NCBI GenBank assembly: GCA_947625155.1
Contig: CANQNG010000011.1
Span: 1-52,656 of the forward strand
Direction of reading: 5' to 3'
Source: an uncultured Clostridia bacterium
Lineage (GTDB): Bacteria; Bacillota; Clostridia; Oscillospirales; Ruminococcaceae
Length of the DNA: 52,656 bases
The notes below the pieces were generated by a model. It made no database searches, was not told the origin of the DNA, and saw nothing but the letters and a program-made list of their open reading frames with translations. The position numbers and the translations under genes are program-made. This document shows positions 23,634 to 30,639 of the stretch, piece by piece; positions within the stretch are counted from its first letter, which is position 1, and each line of letters opens with the position of its first letter.

Positions 23634-24721
23634 TCCTGCGGACAGAAGACCTGACAGTCGGTTACGGGAAGACCGCAGTGGTGAACGGGCTGTCTGTTAC
23701 TGTGCAGCCGGGGGAGATCCTCACGCTGATCGGTGCGAACGGGGCAGGGAAATCTACTGTCCTCAAGACCCTTGCTGCCCAACTGAGACCGCTTGCGGGC
23801 ACAGTGTATCTGGACAAGGAAGAACTCTCCGGCATCCCGGAGACTGCACTTGCCCGGCAGGTCGCGCTGCTGCTGACCGACCGCATCGACCCGGAGCGCA
23901 TGACCTGTGCGGATGTCGTCGCTTCCGGGCGGTATCCGTATACGGGGCGGCTGGGCATTCTGTCCGGAGAGGACTGGCGCATCGTGTACCGTGCTATGGA
24001 TGCGGTGCGGATCCGGGCGCTTGCCGACCGGAGCTTTCATGAGATCAGCGACGGACAGCGGCAGCGTGTCATGCTGGCAAGGGCAGTCAGTCAGCAGCCG
24101 GAGATCCTGCTGCTGGATGAGCCGACTTCTTATCTGGACATACGCCACAAGCTGGAACTGCTGACCTACATCCGGCAGCTTGCCGGAGAGCAGGGGCTTG
24201 CGGTGGTGATGTCACTGCATGAACTCGATCTGGCGGAACGGGTCTCGGACAGGATCTTGTGCATCAAAGACGGAAAGCCTGACCGTCTTGGCACGCCGGA
24301 GGAAATTTTCAAGGACGGCTATATCCGGGCACTGTACGGCTTGGAGAAAGGGACATTCCATGCGCTGTTCGGTGCGCCGGAGCTGCCTGCTGTCCGGGGC
24401 ATGCCGGAGGTGTTCGTCATTGGCGGCGGGGGTGCAGGTATTCCGGTCTATCGGCGGTTGCAGCGGCAGGGGATCCCCTTTGCGACAGGGGTGCTGCAGG
24501 AAAATGATGTGGACTACCCGGTCGCAGCTGCACTGGCGGCAGAACTGATCGCAGAAAAGCCCTTTGAACTTATTTCCCCGGAAACGTTTGACAGGGCGCT
24601 GCAAGTGATCCGGGCATGCCGGGCAGTGATCTGCTGCTGCAAGACATTCGGGGCAATGAACGAGGGCAACCGCCGCCTGAAACAAGAGGCAGAAAAGGCA
24701 GGACTGCTGCACGGTCATTGA
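23630..24721 (+). CDS. ABC transporter ATPase (FepC/BtuD type) with extra C-terminal domain
   Basis: A 363-residue protein. Residues 1 to about 245 form a complete ATPase: Walker A GANGAGKST near 37, signature EISDGQRQRVML, Walker B EILLLDEPTSYLD, and the H-loop MSLHELD. The remaining about 110 residues are an extra domain starting EVFVIGGGGAGIPVYRRLQR, with a glycine-rich turn like a Rossmann nucleotide site, then QENDVDYPVAAALAAEL and a Cys-rich ICCCKTFG. I have seen such tails on clostridial FepC/BtuD-like ATPases but know no tested function. It overlaps the permease by 4 bp and has an AAAGGAGG site. It ends 7 bp inside the convergent carboxypeptidase gene. Confidence 0.9.
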   Translation: MILRTEDLTVGYGKTAVVNGLSVTVQPGEILTLIGANGAGKSTVLKTLAAQLRPLAGTVYLDKEELSGIPETALARQVALLLTDRIDPERMTCADVVASGRYPYTGRLGILSGEDWRIVYRAMDAVRIRALADRSFHEISDGQRQRVMLARAVSQQPEILLLDEPTSYLDIRHKLELLTYIRQLAGEQGLAVVMSLHELDLAERVSDRILCIKDGKPDRLGTPEEIFKDGYIRALYGLEKGTFHALFGAPELPAVRGMPEVFVIGGGGAGIPVYRRLQRQGIPFATGVLQENDVDYPVAAALAAELIAEKPFELISPETFDRALQVIRACRAVICCCKTFGAMNEGNRRLKQEAEKAGLLHGH

Positions 24722-25398
24722 GCGGCAAGGTACTCTTCGAGCGTGAGATGCGACTGCATGATCTCAGCGGCAGCTTCTTTGCCGACATAGCGGTAGTGCC
24801 ACGGCTCATAGTCAATGCCCGTGATGTCCGTCTTGTCCGCCGGATAGCGCAGAATGAAGCCGAAATCGGCAGCATTTTCTGCCAGCCATGCATAGACTTC
24901 CTCATTGGCAGAACGGGTCTTGTCGGCGTTGATGTCCGCTGCAAGCCCCAGTTCATGTTCGCTGGTACCCGGCTCGGCGACCCAGTCACGGGCAAGCTGT
25001 TCGGCTTCTGTCTGTGAATAGCCCTCCGCCAAAAATGCACTGATCTTTTCCTGCAGCATCGCTTCCTGTGCTTCGTGGGTGCGGTAGCCCTCTCCCACAA
25101 CAGGATAAATGCCTTCGCTGCGGGCTTCGTCAAACATCGCCTGCAAGTCCGGGTAGATACGGGCATCCACCTGTACGCCGTTGGACAGGGTCACAAGTTC
25201 GCTCTCCCAGTCCGCCGGGATCGGATGGTCGGCATTGACGAGGGTGAGCGCCCAGTCACCCGGCTCGGTGGGGGCGGTCTCGGGGGCGGCGGTGGGAACG
25301 CTGCGCTCCTCCGGCAGCCGTCCGGGGGCGATACAGGCGGCAGCGCCTGACAAGAGGATGAGTATCAGACAGAGCAGCATTATTTTCGGGTGTTTCAT
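24715..25398 (-). CDS. VanY-like D-alanyl-D-alanine carboxypeptidase (M15B)
   Basis: A 227-residue extracellular metallopeptidase that trims the terminal D-Ala from peptidoglycan stems. It has an N-terminal hydrophobic signal (MLLCLILILLSGAAAC, possibly a lipoprotein with Cys 22), and the M15 zinc-site motifs EGYRTHEAQEAM, TSEHELGLAADIN (His and Asp ligands) and EPWHYRYVG (third ligand and general base). It follows GAAAGGAAG and lies downstream of a VanRS-like system on the same strand, as vanY does in van clusters, but an intrinsic-terminator-like hairpin separates them. No vanHAX-type ligase genes are in the window, so this is probably cell-wall maintenance. Confidence 0.92.
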   Translation of the reverse strand: MKHPKIMLLCLILILLSGAAACIAPGRLPEERSVPTAAPETAPTEPGDWALTLVNADHPIPADWESELVTLSNGVQVDARIYPDLQAMFDEARSEGIYPVVGEGYRTHEAQEAMLQEKISAFLAEGYSQTEAEQLARDWVAEPGTSEHELGLAADINADKTRSANEEVYAWLAENAADFGFILRYPADKTDITGIDYEPWHYRYVGKEAAAEIMQSHLTLEEYLAAQ

Positions 25399-25417
25399 AA
25401 GTATGACTTCCTTTCAG

Positions 25418-25458
25418 AAAAATTCCCTGCTGTAGCCATTCTACCACAGCAGGGAATT
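25418..25458 (-). terminator. Terminator-like hairpin between kinase and vanY-like genes
   Basis: AATTCCCTGCTGT (25421-25433) pairs with ACAGCAGGGAATT (25446-25458), 13 bp, followed on the minus strand by TTTTTC and, about 10 bases later, by the ribosome binding site of the carboxypeptidase gene. There is no clear promoter after it, so it may attenuate read-through from the kinase gene. Confidence 0.7.
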
Positions 25459-25485
25459 ATTTGTCTGCGTTTTTTCTTCGGAATA

Positions 25486-26628
25486 TCATACGATATTCTG
25501 ACATTTTACCGGCAAGCGGAGCGTCAGCGTGATCTGCTCATCCCGGCTCTCTGCTTTCAGGATGCCGCCGTGGGCTTCTGCAAGCTGTCTGGCAATGGCA
25601 AGCCCCAGCCCTGCGCCGCCGGTGCGGCTGCCCCTTGCGGCATCCGCCCGGAAGAACTGCTCGAACAGCCGCTGGAGCTGTGCCGGGGGGATGGTCTTTC
25701 CCCGGTTGCAGACGGTCAGGCAGACAGTCTCCGCCGTTTCCCGGAGCGTGACGGTAATGACGGTATCCGGGTAGCTGTAACTTACCGCATTGCGCAGCAG
25801 ATTGTCTAAAATGCGTTCTAACTTGTCCGTATCGCAGCAGATCTGTACTTCCGGCGCAAGGTCGGCGCAGATACGCAGGTGCTTCTCCCGCAGCAGCGGT
25901 CCGAATTCGGAGACGATCTGTTGCAGCATCCGTGTCAGATCGACCGTTTCTGTCTGCAATTCGATGTGGGAAAGGTCAAAGCGGGTGATCTCAAATAATT
26001 CAGCGATCAGCGTTTCAAGCCGTTCGGCTTTCCGCAGGGCGGTCTTTGTAAATCTGCTTCGCTGTGCCGGGGGGAGATCATCCTCATCCTGCAGCAGGGA
26101 AAGATAGCCGATCACGCTCGTCAGGGGCGTTTTCAGGTCGTGGGCAAGGTAGGCGACAAGCTCGTTTTTTCGCTGCGTTTCGGCAAGGAGCGACTGTATA
26201 TCCGCTTCCCGGGAGCGGCGGATCTCGGAAATTTTCAGGAACAGCTCCGCATATTCCTCCGGCACGTCTGCCGGAAAAGGGGCATCTGTCAGCGCATAAT
26301 GTTCGAGGTAATTGGCAATGCGCCTGACTGTCTGCCGGGTGCGGCGGCGCTGCAAAAAACTGTGGAGCGCAAGGCAGACCGGCGCTGCTGCAACGGTGAA
26401 CAGCACGGCTGCCGTGACAAAATACTGTTTCAGTGCAGCCCAGTTGAACCTGTGGGTGATGTAGGCTTTTCCGTCTGCATCAACATAGGTGCTCTCATAG
26501 GAAAAATTCCTGTCCAGCCACTCTGCCACAAGACCCATGGACAGCAGGTCTGTCAGTTTCAGCAGCAGAAGCGCCAACATGCCGCAGACAAGTGCGGTCA
26601 AAGCATATTTCCAGTAGTTACGTGCCAA
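25486..26628 (-). CDS. VanS-like sensor histidine kinase
   Basis: A 380-residue membrane kinase. Two transmembrane segments (about residues 8-30 and 70-92) flank a short extracellular loop of about 40 residues. A HAMP-like linker leads to the H-box YLAHDLKTPLTSVIGYLSLL, the sequence typical of VanS. The N-box ILDNLLRNAVSYSYPDT and the G-box GGAGLGLAIARQLAEAHGG follow. Frame continues upstream to 26805 inside the regulator gene with no proper start; the best start is TTG at 26628, 11 bp before the regulator's stop and after GGGTGGG, which keeps the first helix whole. The short sensor loop suggests envelope stress or direct drug sensing, which is inference. Confidence 0.92.
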   Translation of the reverse strand: MARNYWKYALTALVCGMLALLLLKLTDLLSMGLVAEWLDRNFSYESTYVDADGKAYITHRFNWAALKQYFVTAAVLFTVAAAPVCLALHSFLQRRRTRQTVRRIANYLEHYALTDAPFPADVPEEYAELFLKISEIRRSREADIQSLLAETQRKNELVAYLAHDLKTPLTSVIGYLSLLQDEDDLPPAQRSRFTKTALRKAERLETLIAELFEITRFDLSHIELQTETVDLTRMLQQIVSEFGPLLREKHLRICADLAPEVQICCDTDKLERILDNLLRNAVSYSYPDTVITVTLRETAETVCLTVCNRGKTIPPAQLQRLFEQFFRADAARGSRTGGAGLGLAIARQLAEAHGGILKAESRDEQITLTLRLPVKCQNIV

Positions 26629-27304
26629 TGGTATAGCCCACCCCCCAGACGGTCTTGATGAACTTCGGCTTGCGGGGCTGTTCGCCCATTTTTTCACGCA
26701 GGCGGGCGATGTGTGCCATGACCGTGTTGTTACTGTCGAGGAATTTCTCGCCCCAGACAGCCTCAAACAATTCCTCCGAGGAGACGACTTGTCCGTGCCG
26801 TTCACAGAGATACCAGAGAATGGAAAATTCTATGGGCGTGAGGGCAAGCGCTTTCCCGAACAATTCGCAGCGGTGTGTCTCCCGGCAGATATACAGTCCG
26901 CCTTCTTCGTAGGCAGCCCGCTGGCAGCCCGTGTTATAGCTGCTGCACCGCCGGAGCTGTGTCCTGACACGGGCAAGGACTTCGAGGGGGTTGAAAGGCT
27001 TGGTGATATAATCATCTGCCCCGACTGTCAGCCCGGTGATCTTGTCCGTGTCTGCTGTTCTTGCGGTCAGCATGATGACCGGGAACAGCCAGCGTTCCCG
27101 TATCTTCCGGCAAAGCGTGAACCCGTCCGTATCCGGCAGCATGATGTCGAGCAGAACGAGCCCGATGTGTTCCCGTTCCAGCACGGCAAGCGCCTGTGCG
27201 GCAGTTTCAGCCCGGCGCACGGGGTAGCCGGCATTTTCCAGATAGAGTGCGAGCAGGTCGGCGATCTCCGGCTCGTCCTCGATCACTAAGATCATTTCTT
27301 GCAA
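26618..27304 (-). CDS. VanR-like OmpR-family response regulator
   Basis: A 228-residue regulator: receiver domain (1 to about 118) with VIEDEPEIADLLALYL, phospho-acceptor Asp in LVLLDIMLPDTDGF, LTARTADTDKI and the Lys in ITKPFNP; winged-helix DNA-binding domain (about 130-228) with LTPIEFSILWYLCERHGQVV and a terminal KFIKTVWGVGYTIGT. The likely start is TTG at 27304, 7 bases after GGAAGG; an ATG three codons later is too far from the site. It overlaps the kinase gene and is divergent from the PBP gene, whose expression it may control. The promoter is at 27356-27328. Confidence 0.93.
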   Translation of the reverse strand: MQEMILVIEDEPEIADLLALYLENAGYPVRRAETAAQALAVLEREHIGLVLLDIMLPDTDGFTLCRKIRERWLFPVIMLTARTADTDKITGLTVGADDYITKPFNPLEVLARVRTQLRRCSSYNTGCQRAAYEEGGLYICRETHRCELFGKALALTPIEFSILWYLCERHGQVVSSEELFEAVWGEKFLDSNNTVMAHIARLREKMGEQPRKPKFIKTVWGVGYTIGT

Positions 27305-27327
27305 GCGGCATCCTTCCTTTCAGGAAC

Positions 27328-27356
27328 AGTATAGCACATCCTCTGCCGGAATGCAA
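27328..27356 (-). promoter_or_regulatory. Promoter of VanRS-like operon, with flanking inverted repeat
   Basis: TTGCAT (27356-27351), 17 bases and TATACT (27333-27328) on the minus strand. TTCAGGAAC (27319-27327) just downstream is inverted as GTTCCTGAA at 27386-27394 upstream, and the pair brackets the promoter in the region shared with the divergent PBP gene. Confidence 0.75.
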
Positions 27357-27453
27357 TAAAGATCTGTTTAATTTTTGGAAGCACCGTTCCTGAATTTCTC
27401 AGGGATGATCCCCGCACTGCCGGAGATACTGACGGAAGAAAGGGGAAATGAAA

Positions 27454-28764
27454 ATGAAGCAGATCTTGGTCATACTGGCAGGGACGGCGGCAGTGCTTGC
27501 CATGCTCTGGGCTTCGGGCAGGGGAGATCAGCAAGGACCTCCTCCGCCGGAACTGACCGAAACCACTGCCCCGCCCACCGCAACAGAACCTGCCACGGAA
27601 GAAAGCACTGCCCCTCTTCTGGTAAGCCGGGGTGATATTGCCGGAGCGGACGGGACGGTCATCCTGACAGGGGCAGACCGGGCGTATCAGGGGGACACTG
27701 CCGGGGCATTTGGGAATGTGTTTGGCGGGGAAACGGCTCTCGACAGCCGTCTGGTGGCTTACTCGGAAACGGCGAACGCCACATTCTCCGATGCCGGGGA
27801 CGGGAGCTGCACCGGGCAGACTGTCCGGACGACATTCTGTGTGCCGCTCCAGACAGCTATCTGGCAATATCTGGATACGCAGGGGATCGAGGGTTCTGTC
27901 ACAGTCATCCGGGAGGACGGCGCAGTGGAGGTGCTCGTGAGCCGGGGCGGAGAGGGGCATTATGCGCTCACACCTGCCACGCCGGGGAGCGTATTCAAGA
28001 TCCTGTCTGCCATGGTTTCGGAGCATTATTTTCCGGGACGTGTCTATAGCGACCCCGGCAGTGCGGACGGCATCCATGACTGGGACTACGAAAAACACCC
28101 GGAGCATTATCCTCGTGAAACGGACATCCGTTCAGCGCTCGTCAACAGCAGCAATCTGTACTTCGGGGAGGTCTTTTCGGAGGCTGGTGCAGAGAAAATC
28201 ATGACATATCTCGACAGCGCTTTTCTCTACAGCCGTGCTTGGGAAACAGACCTTGGCACGCTGCAAAATTCCATTGACGTATCCTCGAATGCCAATTTGC
28301 TGCGTGCAGGCTTCGGGCAGCGGGAGACGGTGACACCCGTCTACCTTGCCCTGTGCGGAAATGCCCTGCTGACCGGAAAGCTGATGCAGCCCTATGTGAC
28401 ACTGTGTACAGCGGACTGCGTGACAGGTGAGGTGCTGCAAACGCTCGGCAAGCCACAGACCCTTGCTGGACCCGGAACAGCAAGCACTGGGATCCTAGAG
28501 GGGCTTTCCGGCGTTGCTGCTGATCTTGGGCTGACCTATCCGGCGGAAAATACTGCCCTGTATGCCAAAACGGGGACGGCAGAAATTTCCGATGATGGTT
28601 CGGTGGAGGATATTCACTATATTCTGGTGATCGTCAAAGGGGAGAACACAAGAACGGTCGTCATGCAGATACGCAACAGTGTGTCCGCTTTCGGGCATGA
28701 ATATGCTTCGGGGGACAAGGTATTTATGCAGGATATTTTACAAATTCTTGCGGAAAATGTGTAA
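27454..28764 (+). CDS. Small penicillin-binding transpeptidase
   Basis: A 436-residue PBP with one N-terminal membrane anchor (ILVILAGTAAVLAMLWASG) and a Pro/Thr/Glu stem to about residue 55. The transpeptidase domain has all three motifs: SVFK at 179-182 (nucleophile Ser), SSN at 232-234 and KTG at 372-374. It lacks the long PBP-dimerisation domain of FtsI or PBP2, so it is a compact form. The ATG at 27448 is only 2 bases from AGGGG, whereas ATG 27454 is 8 bases away and is preferred. It is divergent from the VanRS-like genes, with a vanY-like gene downstream of them, suggesting a cell-wall remodelling module. The substrate is D-Ala-D-Ala stem peptides by family. Confidence 0.92.
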   Translation: MKQILVILAGTAAVLAMLWASGRGDQQGPPPPELTETTAPPTATEPATEESTAPLLVSRGDIAGADGTVILTGADRAYQGDTAGAFGNVFGGETALDSRLVAYSETANATFSDAGDGSCTGQTVRTTFCVPLQTAIWQYLDTQGIEGSVTVIREDGAVEVLVSRGGEGHYALTPATPGSVFKILSAMVSEHYFPGRVYSDPGSADGIHDWDYEKHPEHYPRETDIRSALVNSSNLYFGEVFSEAGAEKIMTYLDSAFLYSRAWETDLGTLQNSIDVSSNANLLRAGFGQRETVTPVYLALCGNALLTGKLMQPYVTLCTADCVTGEVLQTLGKPQTLAGPGTASTGILEGLSGVAADLGLTYPAENTALYAKTGTAEISDDGSVEDIHYILVIVKGENTRTVVMQIRNSVSAFGHEYASGDKVFMQDILQILAENV

Positions 28765-28770
28765 CTGTCC

Positions 28771-28803
28771 CCCTCTCCGGAAAAGAGGGAAAAAATTTTT
28801 TTA
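28771..28803 (+). terminator. Intrinsic terminator after PBP gene
   Basis: CCCTCT (28771-28776) pairs with AGAGGG (28784-28789), followed by six A and seven T. The stem is short but the T-run is strong. Confidence 0.6.
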
Positions 28804-28834
28804 TCAAATGCAGTAAAAAATTCAGAAAAACCTA

Positions 28835-28863
28835 TTGACAAACGGTTAGGTTTGTGCTATAAT
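28835..28863 (+). promoter_or_regulatory. Promoter of trp operon
   Basis: TTGACA (28835-28840), 17 bases and TATAAT (28858-28863), a perfect vegetative promoter. AAACCTA (28828-28834) is inverted as TAGGTTT (28847-28853), bracketing the -35 box. Confidence 0.92.
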
Positions 28864-28869
28864 GATATT

Positions 28870-29156
28870 ATTCAATAGGTAAGATCCTGTGAGCAAAGGT
28901 AAGTAGTCCGCAATACAGTATCCAGAGAGCCGGCGGTTGGTGTAAGTCCGGTATACATGCTGTGTGATGAATGGATTTGTGAGGAGCAGGGAGAAAGGCT
29001 GTGCCGAGTAACCCGTGCCGCATTCCCGGCGTTATCGGGGTAGGATATGTTAGTATCCGTAAAGAGGAGCATTCCGGCTGCTTTTGCCGTTTGCTCGAAT
29101 CAGGGTGGCACCACGAGTCGATCGTCCCTATTTTGGGGAGGGATCGGCTTTTTTTA
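28870..29156 (+). promoter_or_regulatory. T-box riboswitch, tryptophan specifier
   Basis: The roughly 285-nt leader is a tRNA-sensing T-box. Stem I has an AGAGAG segment and the apical GGTGTAAG; the 3' side of its specifier loop reads GAATGGATTTGTGAGG, with TGG (28972-28974) as the Trp specifier. The T-box motif AGGGTGGCACCACG is at 29102-29115, which pairs with the uncharged tRNA 3' end in the antiterminator. The competing terminator follows: AGTCGATC..CCCT pairs with AGGGATCGGCT at 29139-29149, then seven T. Uncharged tRNA-Trp would permit read-through into trpE. A tRNA-Trp gene lies at 51116 in the same window. Confidence 0.95.
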
Positions 29157-29178
29157 TTGCAAAAAAGGAGGATGAAGT

Positions 29179-30639
29179 ATGCTGTTCCCAACACTTGAGG
29201 AAGTGCAGCAGCTCGCTGCACAGTACAGCACCATACCGGTGTTCTATCGGTTCCCGGCTGATCATCTGACACCGATCAGCCTGTTTGCAGCGCTTTCGGA
29301 GGGGGAGGAGAATGCCTTCCTGCTGGAGAGCGTCAATGACGGCACGCAGTGGGATCGGTATTCCTTTATCGGATTTCATCCGGAGCAGGAGATCTGCGCA
29401 TCCGGCAAGCGTTTCTCCGTCCGGGAAAACGGCAGCATCACGGACCATGACTGTGATATACTGTTCGATACCCTGTGTGAGCTGCTTGCGAAGCGCACCT
29501 CTCCGAAAATAGAGGATATGCCATATTTTACAGGCGGTCTGATCGGGTATTTTGCGTATGATGCCGTGCGCTACACGGAGAAAAAGCTCACAGACATACC
29601 GCAGGATGACATCGGCATGCCGGATGTGCATTTGTTCGGCTATGAAGAACTAGTCGCCTATGACCACCTGAGCAGCGATGCCATTGTGATCCTAAATATC
29701 CATGCGGACGGCGATATCCCGGCACAGTATGCGGCTGCTGAGGCATCTGCACAGGAACTTGCCGCAAAGCTGCATGGGCAGATCGCACCGCCCAAGACAG
29801 GCACGGCTGACCTGAAAGTCGGCTCGAACCTGACTAAGGAAGCATATGAGAACATGGTGAAGAAAGCCAAAGAGTACATCCGGGCAGGGGATATTTTTCA
29901 GGTGGTGCTGTCACAGCGGTTCGAGGTGGATGATCCGCCGAACAGCTTCGAGGTGTACCGCAGGCTGCGTGCGACCGATCCGTCGCCGTATCTGTATTAT
30001 TTCAAGACAAAGGATTACCAGATCGCAGGCGCTTCTCCGGAGCTGCTGGTCAAGGTCACGGACGGCATTGCAGCGACCCGCCCGATCGCAGGCACACGCC
30101 CCCGTGGCAAGGACCGTGTGCAGGACAAGGCACTGGAAGTCTCGCTCCTTGCCGATGCCAAGGAAAAGGCAGAACATACCATGCTTGTCGATCTCGGGCG
30201 CAATGATCTGGGGCGGGTGTGCGAATACGGAACAGTCGAAGTCACCGATCTGATGCGTGTGGAACGCTATTCCAAGGTCATGCACCTTGTGTCCGATGTG
30301 CATGGAACGCTCTGTGCGGACAAAACGCCCCTCGATGCGCTCCGTTCCGTACTCCCGGCAGGAACGCTTTCCGGTGCGCCGAAAGTGCGTGCCATGGAGA
30401 TCATTGACGAGCTGGAAAACCGCAAGCGTGGACTGTACGGCGGCACGGTCGGGTATTTCGGGTACAACGGCGATATGAACACCTGCATTGCCATCCGTAC
30501 GGTGCTTTACAAGAACGGCAAGGCTTATGTGCAGGCAGGGGCAGGCATTGTGGCAGATTCCGACCCCGAAAAGGAATTTGCCGAAACGACGCATAAGGCA
30601 GCAGCCTTGCTCAATGCATTGAAGGAGGCAGGGACATGA
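29179..30639 (+). CDS. trpE: Anthranilate synthase component I
   Basis: The 486-residue TrpE converts chorismate and ammonia to anthranilate, the first step of tryptophan synthesis. ENAFLLESVNDG near residue 50 contains the LLES motif used for tryptophan feedback. Catalytic-domain motifs include AGDIFQVVLSQRF, ATRPIAGTRPRG, LVDLGRNDLGRV and TLSGAPKVRAMEII. The start follows AAAAAAGGAGG at 7 bases, 23 bp after the T-box terminator. Its stop overlaps trpGD by 4 bp (ATGA), ensuring matched amounts of the two subunits. Confidence 0.97.
   Translation: MLFPTLEEVQQLAAQYSTIPVFYRFPADHLTPISLFAALSEGEENAFLLESVNDGTQWDRYSFIGFHPEQEICASGKRFSVRENGSITDHDCDILFDTLCELLAKRTSPKIEDMPYFTGGLIGYFAYDAVRYTEKKLTDIPQDDIGMPDVHLFGYEELVAYDHLSSDAIVILNIHADGDIPAQYAAAEASAQELAAKLHGQIAPPKTGTADLKVGSNLTKEAYENMVKKAKEYIRAGDIFQVVLSQRFEVDDPPNSFEVYRRLRATDPSPYLYYFKTKDYQIAGASPELLVKVTDGIAATRPIAGTRPRGKDRVQDKALEVSLLADAKEKAEHTMLVDLGRNDLGRVCEYGTVEVTDLMRVERYSKVMHLVSDVHGTLCADKTPLDALRSVLPAGTLSGAPKVRAMEIIDELENRKRGLYGGTVGYFGYNGDMNTCIAIRTVLYKNGKAYVQAGAGIVADSDPEKEFAETTHKAAALLNALKEAGT

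Noticed and set aside
26629-26805. Upstream extension of the sensor kinase frame
   Set aside because: It overlaps the winged-helix region of the response regulator in another frame, with no start signal; the TTG at 26628 gives a normal kinase.
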